Below are positions 1 to 7,877 of a stretch of DNA of 64,000 nucleotides, piece after piece. The notes under the pieces were generated by a model. That model ran no database searches, had not been told where the DNA came from, and worked only from the letters and a program-made list of their open reading frames with translations. Source of the stretch: Roseibium album (lineage in GTDB: Bacteria > Pseudomonadota > Alphaproteobacteria > Rhizobiales > Stappiaceae); assembly GCF_001404515.1 (NCBI RefSeq), contig NZ_CXWE01000005.1, positions 62,001 through 126,000 on the forward strand, in the 5' to 3' direction. The stretch's first letter is position 1, and the number at the start of each line of letters is the position of its first letter. Made by a program: the position numbers and the translations under genes.

Positions 1-1
1 C

Positions 2-31
2 ATCGATCCGGATGACTTCGTCGCGGGTTGA
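2..31 (+). CDS. 3' end of an upstream gene (partial, tentative)
   Basis: Frame 2 is open from the window edge and ends IDPDDFVAG-stop at the TGA closing at base 31. It is followed by about 140 bases of non-coding leader before the next gene, as expected for the tail of a co-directional gene. Nine residues cannot identify a family, and the frame could be chance. Confidence 0.25.
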   Translation: MDPDDFVAG

Positions 32-174
32 CCGGCTTCCGGCAATGGATGGTCGGATCGACCAGGCCATCCGTCACCAGTCGCATTCAGGAAACAGTCA
101 AACATTTCCAGCAGTGGTCGTGAAACAGAAGATTGCCGCGTGCGGTCGACGGAGTTGCAGAGGGAAATTGCGAA

Positions 175-1614
175 ATGCTGAAAACCAATCCGGAAAACAG
201 GATCTATATCGAAAGCTTCCAGGACGCCGTCGAACGCAATCGTCCAAAGATACCTGAAACCAGAACCCGCCTTGAAAAAGCAGGTGTCAAATACGTCATG
301 GCCGCCTGGGTTGATCTTCACGGCATTCCCAAGACCAAACCTGTACCCATGAGTGATTTCGACGAACTGTGTCTGGGCAAAGGTCCGCAATTTGCAGTTC
401 ACTCGATCTCCTATGTCCCGGAGCTTTCCCCTGCCGACAGTGACCAGGTCGTCGTGCCGGACCTGGATGCCGTCTACATCTGCCCTTGGGATACGTCCAC
501 CGCGATCATCTTCTCCGATCTCTATTGGGAAGATGCGCCTTACAACGTTTGCCCGCGCCAGGCACTGAAACGCGCCATGCAGGAGGCGGCAGCGGATGGC
601 TACGCCGGATATGCCGGTGTTGAACCGGAATTCATCGTGATGAAATACGATGAGGACGGGCACCCGGTGAAGGCCTTCGATGATGACCCGGCAAACGGAA
701 CGCGGCCGCGCAGGCAGGCCTTCGGGTATGATGTTGAATATTCACTGGATTCCATGCCGTTCCTGAAAGAGATGATCGACATCATCGAAGGCCTGGGCTG
801 GAACCTGCACGACGTGGTCGCCGAAGGCGCCTACTCCCAGTTTGAACTGGATTTCCACTATACCAACGTGCTGGAAATGTCCGATCGGCTGACGTTTCTG
901 CGCATCGTCCTGAAGGAAGTCGCCAAGAAACACGGCATGTTCGTAACCTTCATGCCGAAACCGACAGTCGGGGACTGGCGCTCCGGCGCCCATATCAACC
1001 TGTCTCTGCAACATGAAAGCAGGCCGGACGAGAACATCTTCAAGACGCCGGAGGGCGACTGGTCACAGGAAAGCCGCTATGCGGTCGGCGGCCTGATTGC
1101 CCATGCCGATGCCATTACCGCAATCACCTGCCCGACCGTGAATTCCTATAATGGTCTGGTTCCACGGGTCGGTGGTTTTGAGGGTGGCACCGTCACCTGG
1201 GCGCCGACGAACATTACCTTCGGTTTCAACAACCGGTCCGCACAGTTCCGGTTGCCTCAAAGCCGTCACTGTATCGAAAACCGCGCCTGCGACATGACCA
1301 TGAATGTCTATCTCGCCATGGCAATGCATCTGACCTGTGCCGTTGACGGTATCAAGAACCAGGTCGATCCCGGTAAACCCACTGATTTCGATCTCTACTC
1401 CAAAACGGAAGCCGAATTGAGCGAGCTTGGCATTCGCCGGCTACCGCGAACGTTGTGGAATGCAATCGAAGCCTTGCGCAGTGACGAAGTCGCCGAGCAT
1501 GTCATGGGGCCGGTCATGCGCAAATCCTTCATCGATTACAAGACCGACGAATGGGAGCGTTATCACCAGTCGGTAACGGATTGGGAAGTGAAGGAATACC
1601 TGCGGCTCTTTTGA
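175..1614 (+). CDS. Glutamine synthetase family protein (type III/GlnT-like)
   Basis: A 479-residue protein of the glutamine synthetase fold, expected to ligate ammonia or an amine to a carboxylate with ATP in the cytoplasm. The N-terminal beta-grasp portion (VKYVMAAWVDLHGIPKTK, near residue 45) is followed by the catalytic domain, with the metal-binding GVEPEF, the GAHINLS loop and the ATP/glutamate region FGFNNRSAQFRLP. The ATG at 175 is chosen because AGAGGGAA lies 8-15 bases upstream; an in-frame TTG at 133 lacks such a site. It stands just before the MetX-like hydrolase and may share its transcript. It resembles GlnT or gamma-glutamylmethylamide synthetases more than GlnA, so the true amine substrate is unknown. 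Confidence 0.8.
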   Translation: MLKTNPENRIYIESFQDAVERNRPKIPETRTRLEKAGVKYVMAAWVDLHGIPKTKPVPMSDFDELCLGKGPQFAVHSISYVPELSPADSDQVVVPDLDAVYICPWDTSTAIIFSDLYWEDAPYNVCPRQALKRAMQEAAADGYAGYAGVEPEFIVMKYDEDGHPVKAFDDDPANGTRPRRQAFGYDVEYSLDSMPFLKEMIDIIEGLGWNLHDVVAEGAYSQFELDFHYTNVLEMSDRLTFLRIVLKEVAKKHGMFVTFMPKPTVGDWRSGAHINLSLQHESRPDENIFKTPEGDWSQESRYAVGGLIAHADAITAITCPTVNSYNGLVPRVGGFEGGTVTWAPTNITFGFNNRSAQFRLPQSRHCIENRACDMTMNVYLAMAMHLTCAVDGIKNQVDPGKPTDFDLYSKTEAELSELGIRRLPRTLWNAIEALRSDEVAEHVMGPVMRKSFIDYKTDEWERYHQSVTDWEVKEYLRLF

Positions 1615-1696
1615 TCGACGCATCGCATCTGACGGAGGCGGACTGCGAACAAAGCCGGTGGACCGTCCGTCTCTACAACTGGAGATCCGCAACGTC

Positions 1697-2707
1697 ATGG
1701 ACTTCGACATTTTCGAATGCGGCGACATTCAGCTTCAGTGCGGTGACACGCTGCGAGATGCGAAACTCGCCTACAAGACCTATGGAACCCTGGCAAGGGA
1801 CGGCGGCAACGTCGTTGTCATGCCGACATTCTTTACCGGGAGCCACAGCAGGAACGAAGGTTTTTTCGGCCCGGGCAGAGCCCTGGATCCGGCGCGCCAT
1901 TTCATTGTTTCGATCAACCTGTTCGGTGGCGGGCTGTCATCCTCCCCCAGCACTGCGTCAGGCAGGCAAGAGGCCGGCAACTTCCCGGCGATTGCGTTTC
2001 AAGACAACATTGCCGCGCAACACAGGCTGCTGACCGGGCATCTTGGTGTCAAAAAGGTCGCCCTGGTTCTCGGCTGGTCCATGGCCGGATGCCAGGCCTA
2101 TCACTGGGCGGTTCAGCATCCCGACCTGGTTCTGGCAATCCTGCCGTTCTGCGCCTCGGCAAGAACCTCGCCACACAATTTTGTCTTTCTGGAGGGCGTG
2201 AAAGCCGCGCTCTGTGCCGATACCCAGTGGAACAATGGAGACTACGGCACGCAACCGGTCGAAGGCCTCAAGGCATTCGGGCGCGCATATGCCGGCTGGG
2301 CATTTTCCCAGTCATTTTACCGCAATGGCCGGTACAGGGACCTCGGTTACGAGAGCATTGCAGACCTTCTGGACGACTGGGCTGAAGATCATGCGTGCAA
2401 CTGGGACGCCAATGACCTGCTGGCCAAGATCGCAACCTGGCAGGCAGGTGATGTCAGCGCCGGACCGGAATTTGAAGGCAACCTTGAAAAAGCCCTCGCC
2501 TCGATCCGGGCCCGGACCATCCTGATGCCCTGCGCGCAGGACCTCTATTTTCCACCCGAAGACAACGCATATGAGGCGCAGCACATTCCGGGTGCGAAAT
2601 TCAGGCCGGTCCTGTCCGAATTCGGCCACTGCGCCGCCAATCCAGGCAACGACGCGGGCTTCACCGCGCAACTCGACACCAACATCGCCGAACTCCTGAA
2701 CGCTTGA
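1697..2707 (+). CDS. Alpha/beta hydrolase, homoserine O-acetyltransferase-like (MetX family)
   Basis: A 336-residue alpha/beta hydrolase of the MetX type. The nucleophile elbow is GWSMAG, the acid is probably the Asp in CAQDLYFPPED, and the base is the His in EFGHCAANPG, so the catalytic triad looks complete. The start is the ATG at 1697, behind GGAG at 1681; an upstream GTG at 1658 has no such site. MetX proteins transfer acetyl groups from CoA to homoserine, but many relatives are plain hydrolases or act on other alcohols. The pairing with a glutamine-synthetase-like gene and no methionine genes suggests a non-methionine role, which is inference. A bidirectional terminator follows. Confidence 0.75.
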   Translation: MDFDIFECGDIQLQCGDTLRDAKLAYKTYGTLARDGGNVVVMPTFFTGSHSRNEGFFGPGRALDPARHFIVSINLFGGGLSSSPSTASGRQEAGNFPAIAFQDNIAAQHRLLTGHLGVKKVALVLGWSMAGCQAYHWAVQHPDLVLAILPFCASARTSPHNFVFLEGVKAALCADTQWNNGDYGTQPVEGLKAFGRAYAGWAFSQSFYRNGRYRDLGYESIADLLDDWAEDHACNWDANDLLAKIATWQAGDVSAGPEFEGNLEKALASIRARTILMPCAQDLYFPPEDNAYEAQHIPGAKFRPVLSEFGHCAANPGNDAGFTAQLDTNIAELLNA

Positions 2708-2822
2708 CTGGCAACATGCGCGGATCTCGTCTTGGGTGTGCTGGTTCGTTCAGGCATCAAGAGCAGAAAGAATGGCCGGCACAAACAACGACGATGTCAT
2801 TGCTCGCAATCGGTCATCTTGA

Positions 2823-2856
2823 AAAAGAAGGCGGAGGCCATTGGGCCTCCGCTTTC
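2823..2856. terminator. Bidirectional intrinsic terminator
   Basis: Perfect 9-bp stem GCGGAGGCC (2831-2839) / GGCCTCCGC (2844-2852) with loop ATTG. TTT follows on the plus side, and an A-rich 5' flank gives a T-rich tail on the minus side. It sits between two convergent genes. Confidence 0.8.
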
Positions 2857-2874
2857 AACTCGTGCGTTCACCTG

Positions 2875-4446
2875 TCAGAGAGTACCGGCGCTCATCTCGC
2901 TGGCAATGTGATCCGCCTGACGGATCGCGAGAGCGACGATGGTGAGCGTCGGGTTCTCAGCCGCACCTGTCGTGAACTGGGACCCGTCGGATATGAACAG
3001 GTTCGTGATATCGTGCGTCTGCCCCCACCTGTTGACCACACCGTCACGCGGGTTTTCCGACATCCGGTTGGTGCCGAGATTGTGGGTCGACGGGTATGGC
3101 GGTGTCGGGAACGTACGTGTAGCACCGACAGCCTCATAAACTGCCTGCCCTTGTTTGTAGGCGTGGTTACGCATGGCGATATCGTTGGGATGGTCGCTGA
3201 AGTGGACGTTTGCGACCGGCAGACCCCATTGGTCCTTGACGTCGTGATTGAGCGTCACGCGGTTGGTTTCCTGGGGCATGTCCTCGCCGACGAGCCACAT
3301 GCCGGCCATGTTTTCGTACTGGTCGAGTGCGGAAGTGAATTCACGTCCCCAGGCGCCCGGGTCAAGGAATGCAGCCATGAACGGAACACCGAGTGCAAGG
3401 GTTTCCATCTCGTAGCCGCCGACGAAACCACGGGACGGATCGTGACGCGACTCATCCTGTATGATCCCGGCCATCGTCGTGCCGCGCCACATCCTGACCG
3501 GCTTGTCGAAGACGGCGTATACGGACCCTGTCATGTGACGCATGTAGTTCCGGCCAACCTGTCCCGACGAATTCGCCAGACCGTCTGGAAACATTGAAGA
3601 CGCCGAGTTCAAAAGCATACGCGGCGACTCGAACGAATTTCCGGCAACACACACGATGCGAGCTTTCTGCATGTGGAGGTTACCGTCCTTGTCGAAATAT
3701 TCGACACCGGTCACCTTGCCGTCGTTGTTGTGCAGAATTCGGGCGACATGGGCGCGCTCTCGGACTTCCAGGTTGCCGGTCGCTTCGCCACGCGGAATGT
3801 CAGTATAGGCAGCCGACCATTTCGCGCCCCATTTGCAGCCCTGGAAACAAAAGCCGGTCTGCTGACATGGCAGGCGGTCATCGTAGTCTTCGGCATTGAT
3901 TGCCATGCGTCCTGTATGGACGTCCTTGTACCCGAGTTCCCGGGCGCCTTTTTCGAAGACCAGATAGTTGTTGTTGCCAGGCAGACCCGGACGGCCGTTT
4001 GTGCGGGTGACCCCCAGCTTGTCTTCGGCCTTGGCGTACCACGGCTCCATTTCTTCCGCGCCGATCGGCCAGTCGAGCAGGTTTGCTCCCTGCACGTTGC
4101 CGTATGTTGTCGCGCCTTTCCATTCATGCGGCTGGAACCGCAGCGAAGCGCCCGCCCAGTGCGTGGTCGTGCCCCCCACCGCCTTGACGATCCAGGCGGG
4201 CAAGCCGGAAAAGTCCTTCGAAACACGCCAGTCACCGCTCGTGGTCCTCGGATCGACCCACGCAAGCTGTCCGAAACTCTCCCACTCGTCATTGACGTAG
4301 TCCTCGGGAAGATAACGTCCGCCGGCTTCCAGGGCGACAACACTGACGCCTTTCTGCGCAAGTTCGTTGGCAAGAACGCCGCCACCGGCGCCGGTACCGA
4401 TTACGACAACGACAGTGTCGTCGTTGAGATCAAAAGGTGCAGCCAT
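2875..4446 (-). CDS. GMC family oxidoreductase (gluconate 2-dehydrogenase large-subunit-like)
   Basis: A 523-residue FAD-dependent GMC oxidoreductase. The dinucleotide-binding GTGAGGG is at residues 17-23, with LEAGGRY after the second strand. The three-cysteine segment CQQTGFCFQGCKWGAK is typical of membrane-associated gluconate/sorbitol dehydrogenases. His455 (STHNLGTNRM) and Asn498 (AENPT) occupy the C-terminal active-site positions. GGAGGAAAG precedes the ATG. The gene for a Tat-exported subunit-3-like partner lies 21 bases upstream, so the two probably form a dehydrogenase oxidising a polyol or sugar acid and feeding electrons to the respiratory chain. The usual cytochrome c subunit is not present here. 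The specific substrate cannot be read from sequence. Confidence 0.85.
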   Translation of the reverse strand: MAAPFDLNDDTVVVVIGTGAGGGVLANELAQKGVSVVALEAGGRYLPEDYVNDEWESFGQLAWVDPRTTSGDWRVSKDFSGLPAWIVKAVGGTTTHWAGASLRFQPHEWKGATTYGNVQGANLLDWPIGAEEMEPWYAKAEDKLGVTRTNGRPGLPGNNNYLVFEKGARELGYKDVHTGRMAINAEDYDDRLPCQQTGFCFQGCKWGAKWSAAYTDIPRGEATGNLEVRERAHVARILHNNDGKVTGVEYFDKDGNLHMQKARIVCVAGNSFESPRMLLNSASSMFPDGLANSSGQVGRNYMRHMTGSVYAVFDKPVRMWRGTTMAGIIQDESRHDPSRGFVGGYEMETLALGVPFMAAFLDPGAWGREFTSALDQYENMAGMWLVGEDMPQETNRVTLNHDVKDQWGLPVANVHFSDHPNDIAMRNHAYKQGQAVYEAVGATRTFPTPPYPSTHNLGTNRMSENPRDGVVNRWGQTHDITNLFISDGSQFTTGAAENPTLTIVALAIRQADHIASEMSAGTL

Positions 4447-4467
4447 AGTTCTTTCCTCCCCTATGGC

Positions 4468-4992
4468 TCAAAGCCAGTTGATGTCGTTGAATCCACGGTC
4501 AACATAACCGCCCTTGGAGTAGCTCTCGCCTTCATATCCAAAGATCGGCCAAACCGCTTTCTGGTTGTAGAGGCCTGTTACCAGGCCACCGCGGATTTTC
4601 TGGAAAAAGTCGCTTTCCTCCATGTTGCGCAGGATATCCACCCGGTCGCGTTCCCAGCCCGTGTCAAGATATCCGGCATGGCCCCTGCCGCGTGCGGCGG
4701 CGTCCAGGACAGCGATGCCAGCCTCGATTTCATCGGAATGATCCGAATTGTCATAGCCTTGAACCGCGATCACATAAAACTCGTCCGCGATGCGGTCGTG
4801 CGGATAGATATCGCGTGCCATTTGCACAAGAGTCGCAAATGTTTCCGGCTTCAGGTTGCTAACCTCTGTGGCCCAGGCCGCATCCCGGGCAGCAATGAAA
4901 CCGGATCCGATCACGAACGATGCACCCGCCACGCTGGCCCGCAACAGCAATTGCCTGCGGCTAAGGCCCTTCGGGCCGTCTGCCTTGTTCAT
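4468..4992 (-). CDS. Gluconate 2-dehydrogenase subunit 3-like protein with Tat signal
   Basis: A 174-residue protein starting with a twin-arginine signal: SRRQLLL at residues 11-17, a hydrophobic stretch, then an AWA-type cleavage region. The mature part has the acidic, aromatic-rich sequence of the small subunit of membrane gluconate dehydrogenases, ending KGGYVDRGFNDINWL. GGGAGGAGAGG sits just upstream of the ATG. It is cotranscribed with the GMC gene downstream. In the family this subunit is exported with the flavoprotein, and only it carries the Tat signal, so hitch-hiker export of the GMC partner is the likely arrangement. Confidence 0.75.
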   Translation of the reverse strand: MNKADGPKGLSRRQLLLRASVAGASFVIGSGFIAARDAAWATEVSNLKPETFATLVQMARDIYPHDRIADEFYVIAVQGYDNSDHSDEIEAGIAVLDAAARGRGHAGYLDTGWERDRVDILRNMEESDFFQKIRGGLVTGLYNQKAVWPIFGYEGESYSKGGYVDRGFNDINWL

Positions 4993-5013
4993 TTCCTCTC
5001 CTCCCTCAAGTGA

Positions 5014-5409
5014 TTATTTGAAACGGCCACCCCGCTCGAGAACCTCGATCTGGTATCCGTCCGGGTCCGCAACAAAGAAAAATCGTGCGACCAGCTCTCC
5101 GGCCGGCGCAAATTCGACGAGTTTTCTGGGATTGAGACCTTCCGCCTCGAAACGCGCATGTTCAGCGGCAAGATCTGTTACAGACACGGCCAAATGACCA
5201 TATCCATTACCGAGCTCGTAAGGAGCAGATTGCCCCTTGTTCACGGTCAGCTCGAGTTCGAAATCACTTTCCGGGTTGCTCAGGTAGACGAGAGTGAACT
5301 CCGGAAAATCCAGCCGATCCTTGACGCCCAGACCAAAAGCCTTCTCGTAGAAGGTCAGTGAACGCGCTTCGTTCAGGACGCGGATCATCGAATGTATTGC
5401 CTTGGCCAA
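5014..5409 (-). CDS. Glyoxalase I-like VOC family protein
   Basis: A 131-residue vicinal-oxygen-chelate protein with two beta-alpha-beta-beta-beta modules. His6, Glu53, His72 and Glu122 align with the four metal ligands of glyoxalase I (His5/Glu56/His74/Glu122 in E. coli GloA), so it may isomerise the methylglyoxal-glutathione hemithioacetal to lactoylglutathione. The start is a TTG at 5409 placed 8 bases after GGGAGG; no in-frame ATG fits the fold. It lies only 21 bases upstream of the Tat protein and GMC gene, so all three may be one operon. A 20-bp palindrome at 5469-5488 lies in front of it. Confidence 0.75.
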   Translation of the reverse strand: MAKAIHSMIRVLNEARSLTFYEKAFGLGVKDRLDFPEFTLVYLSNPESDFELELTVNKGQSAPYELGNGYGHLAVSVTDLAAEHARFEAEGLNPRKLVEFAPAGELVARFFFVADPDGYQIEVLERGGRFK

Positions 5410-5468
5410 AAGACCATCCTCCCGCTGCTGTGACTGCGAGAAAGGCTAGAAGGCACAAGCCCGGGTAA

Positions 5469-5488
5469 GGTGGTATACCTATACCACC
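5469..5488. promoter_or_regulatory. Perfect inverted repeat, probable operator
   Basis: GGTGGTATA (5469-5477), CC, TATACCACC (5480-5488): 9-bp arms and a 2-bp spacer. It sits 60 bases upstream of the glyoxalase-like start and overlaps the stop of the RHH gene. GGTATACC-type palindromes with GT...AC arms are typical of FadR-class GntR regulators. There is no T-run, so a terminator is unlikely. Confidence 0.5.
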
Positions 5489-5814
5489 GAGAATTTATTC
5501 TCCGGCTCAGTCTCTTCAAAGGTTCTGGACGACATGTCGTGCATGGGAATTCCGGGATTGAGCTCGATGAATTTCAGGCAGGCACAGCGCAAAAGGGAAG
5601 TAAAATTGGTTGGTTCTCCACGCAGCTGAAGAACCTCCGAATGCAGCGTGGAAATGAACGTCGGCGTCGAGACGTTGTCGCGTCGGGCGATCTCGTCAAT
5701 GATCTCCCAAAACGTGTTTTCCAGCCGTATGCTGGTACTTTGTCCGTTCAGGCGCATGCTGCGGGTCTGGCTGGCATACCGTTCGGGATCCTGTCCCGCA
5801 AAAATCTGACACAT
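5479..5814 (-). CDS. Ribbon-helix-helix domain protein
   Basis: A 111-residue small DNA-binding-type protein. Residues about 19-65 (SMRLNGQSTSIRLENTFWEIIDEIARRD) match the pattern of the alphaproteobacterial RHH_4 family: a short basic beta strand followed by two helices, the second leading into VSTPTFISTLHSEV. GAGGAAC lies 5 bases before the ATG. The last 45 residues are specific to this protein and carry no motif I recognise. RHH_4 members are presumed transcription regulators, but targets are generally unknown; the palindrome at its 3' end is one candidate site. Confidence 0.65.
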   Translation of the reverse strand: MCQIFAGQDPERYASQTRSMRLNGQSTSIRLENTFWEIIDEIARRDNVSTPTFISTLHSEVLQLRGEPTNFTSLLRCACLKFIELNPGIPMHDMSSRTFEETEPENKFSVV

Positions 5815-5954
5815 AGTGTTCCTCCCGGTGTCAGTTTATCGGCCGGCAAACATTTCAAACTTGCAGGCATCAAGGTTCGCTCGCGATCGGTACCATTATT
5901 ATCCAGAGATTGCCCGAGCGCCAGTGTCCTAAAGAGCGAGACGGGAGGCAGGAC

Positions 5955-6395
5955 TCAGCGCTTGCTCAATCTGCCGGTCATGCGCAAGCCATCACGTATG
6001 TTCAGACCCATAAGGGTCAGGTTCAATGCGCCTGCAAAGAGTTCAACGGCCTGAACCGCATAGAACACGGTGTCGAACTGGCCGGCTGACGCTCTGCCTT
6101 CCAGAAAGAAGGCGCATGGAACCAGGATCAAAAGCCCGTTCCCTGCGATGACAGGCATGCGCCTTTTCTTGGCCATGGTGAGTGGATCCGTTCTGGTAGC
6201 GCCCATCGCCATGCCCGAGCCACCTGCAACGATCAGTGCCGGTATCAAAATGAACATGCCCATCAGGATGGCGGACTTGACCCCGGCTACATCTGCGCCT
6301 GTCGCGAAAGTTTCCGAGATCACGGTCGAAGTCCAAAATATCAGGACCATGAGGAAGCCGAGGCCGCCAGCGGCGGCATGAATGCGGGTTTTCAT
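5955..6395 (-). CDS. Small inner-membrane protein, MarR-linked
   Basis: A 146-residue protein with about four hydrophobic segments (GGLGFLMVLIFWTSTVI, AILMGMFILIPALIVAG, VIAGNGLLILVPCAFFL, YAVQAVELFAGALNLTLMG), so a small polytopic membrane protein. The ATG at 6395 is preferred because AGGCAG lies just before it; the longer TTG start at 6410 would consume that site. I do not recognise the family. It is divergent from a MarR regulator, with palindromic sequence between them, so it is a likely MarR target, perhaps stress-related. Confidence 0.65.
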   Translation of the reverse strand: MKTRIHAAAGGLGFLMVLIFWTSTVISETFATGADVAGVKSAILMGMFILIPALIVAGGSGMAMGATRTDPLTMAKKRRMPVIAGNGLLILVPCAFFLEGRASAGQFDTVFYAVQAVELFAGALNLTLMGLNIRDGLRMTGRLSKR

Positions 6396-6439
6396 CAGAC
6401 TGCCTTTCAATGCAGGGTTTGGAATATCGAGGGGTATTC

Positions 6440-6466
6440 AGATTTATATAGCTTACTATATATTGT
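6440..6466. promoter_or_regulatory. Probable MarR operator in divergent promoter
   Basis: AT-rich partly palindromic TATATAGCTTACTATATATTG (6445-6465) between the divergent membrane-protein and marR genes. The words ATAGCT and ACTAT recur upstream of 7107, as expected if MarR autoregulates and also controls the ABM gene. Confidence 0.5.
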
Positions 6467-6499
6467 TGCGCTCCAGGCAATGCAAATCTAAAACGTCCT

Positions 6500-6931
6500 A
6501 TGGAATTTGATCACAACACTTCAGCCGGGTATCTCATCAACCACGTGGCCCGTCTGTTCTTCGAAGGCCTGCGAAAGCGTATCGAACCCTTCGGCATTGT
6601 TCCCGGGCAGTTTCCCGCACTCCTGGCCCTATGGCAAAAGGACGGTCAGACTCAAAAAGAGTTGGTCGAAAAGCTTGATATTGAACAGGCAACCATGGCC
6701 AACACACTCAACCGGATGGAAAGGGACGGCCTTATCCTGCGAAAGGACCATCCAACCGATGGACGCGCAAAGATCATCTGGCTGACGCCAAAGGCAAACT
6801 CCATTCGGGATGACGCATATAGAGCTGCCTCAACGGTCAACGAGATGGCGCTCTCCGACCTGTCTCCTGATGAACGGAAACAGTTCATCGACACCATGCA
6901 GCGGGTCATTCGCACCTTTCACAAGGACTGA
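6500..6931 (+). CDS. MarR family transcriptional regulator
   Basis: A 143-residue winged-helix regulator. The core has recognition-helix region TQKELVEKLDIEQATMANTLNRMERDGLI and the wing DHPTDGRAKIIWLT, which is the MarR signature (DxRxxxxxLT). It is divergent from the small membrane protein and followed by a monooxygenase-domain gene with similar palindromes in its promoter. MarR dimers typically repress by binding palindromes of 16-20 bp and release on binding phenolics or oxidants. The ABM neighbour makes a quinone or electrophile response plausible, but that is inference. Confidence 0.85.
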   Translation: MEFDHNTSAGYLINHVARLFFEGLRKRIEPFGIVPGQFPALLALWQKDGQTQKELVEKLDIEQATMANTLNRMERDGLILRKDHPTDGRAKIIWLTPKANSIRDDAYRAASTVNEMALSDLSPDERKQFIDTMQRVIRTFHKD

Positions 6932-7046
6932 ACAACCTTGATTTGCCTATCTTGACAACCGCTGCGTTGGGATAGCGGATTTCTCCAGAGTTGCATTGCC
7001 TTTCCGCGCATTTTTGCCGAAAGCAGAAATCTCTCGCCAGACACTT

Positions 7047-7084
7047 GAATAGCTCACTATGCAATAGTATATAGCTAGCTATTC
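7047..7084. promoter_or_regulatory. Nested inverted repeats upstream of ABM gene
   Basis: Outer arms GAATAGCT (7047-7054) and AGCTATTC (7077-7084). Inner arms ACTAT (7056-7060) and ATAGT (7064-7068) around GCA. They lie 22 bases upstream of the ABM start and share ATAGCT and ACTAT with the marR intergenic region. Confidence 0.55.
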
Positions 7085-7106
7085 AAATTGATGAAAGGAA
7101 ACGCCG

Positions 7107-7475
7107 ATGGCAAATTTTGAAGAACTCGACCGGGTCGTATCACTGGCAGATCAGATGAAAGCGGAGGACGGTCCGATCGTTTTGATCAATGTCTTTACGG
7201 TGGACGCGGGAGATGAGGAAGCCCTCGTCGCGGCATGGTCTCATGATGCTGATTTCATGAAGGCTCAACCGGGATACATCTCAACCCAGATGCATCAGGG
7301 CATCGCCGGCAGCACGACCTTTATCAACTACGCGATCTGGCAGGATGTCGAAAGTTTCCGAAATGCATTCACCAATCCGGAGTTTCAACGCCGAATTGCC
7401 GACTATCCCCCCAGCGCTGTCGCCAAACCTCATCTGTTCAGGAAAATAGGTGTTGCCAATCATTGTGTCGCTTGA
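7107..7475 (+). CDS. Antibiotic biosynthesis monooxygenase (ABM) domain protein
   Basis: A 122-residue single ABM domain: beta strand GPIVLINVFTVDAGDEEALVAAW, then QPGYISTQMHQ, FINYAIWQDVESFRNAF, the usual dimeric alpha-beta barrel order. Such small proteins include heme- or quinone-acting monooxygenases (YgiN/HmoA types), often stress-induced. AAAGGAAA precedes the ATG. The promoter holds nested palindromes related to those at marR, so MarR control is likely. No cofactor-binding residue is diagnostic, so the reaction is unknown. Confidence 0.75.
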   Translation: MANFEELDRVVSLADQMKAEDGPIVLINVFTVDAGDEEALVAAWSHDADFMKAQPGYISTQMHQGIAGSTTFINYAIWQDVESFRNAFTNPEFQRRIADYPPSAVAKPHLFRKIGVANHCVA

Positions 7476-7877
7476 GACAGGCAGTGACCTGGAATCCGGA
7501 CGGATATTGCGGACCGTCCGGTCTCTGGCGCGTTGGCATCGGGACCCCGTGTCAGGAAAGCAAGGACGGCCCCTCGCCCCATCGACCGCCCTTGGCAACA
7601 GACCTGCTTGATGCGGCAATCGCGTAAGGTTCTGGAGACCGGGACGGTTGCGTTCGCCGCCTGGCAACTGGATGGCGGCGTCGCGGATGATGCGGACCTT
7701 GCATGAAAACATCCCTGTTCGGGACCAAGAACTGCCAGCAGTAGTAGACGTCAACGGACCATAAACCGCTGATGCGTGACCTGCATCACTTTCCCGCTAT
7801 GCGATTAGCGTATGCTTTGAACTGTAGATTTTGCGCGACCTGTATTTTCACGACTTTGTATTTGAACAGGCATTGCA
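7476..7877. other. 402-base stretch without a recognised gene
   Basis: Read on both strands. Open frames here are short and show no family signature. No clear terminator follows the ABM gene. The promoter for the first metzincin gene should lie near the AT-richer 3' part (7800-7870). It may contain decayed coding sequence, but I cannot support that. Confidence 0.4.

Noticed and set aside
3673..5013. Long plus-strand open frame of 446 codons opposite the GMC and Tat-protein genes
   Set aside because: It is antisense to two well-supported genes with ribosome-binding sites and conserved motifs, and its translation resembles no family. High GC produces such shadows.
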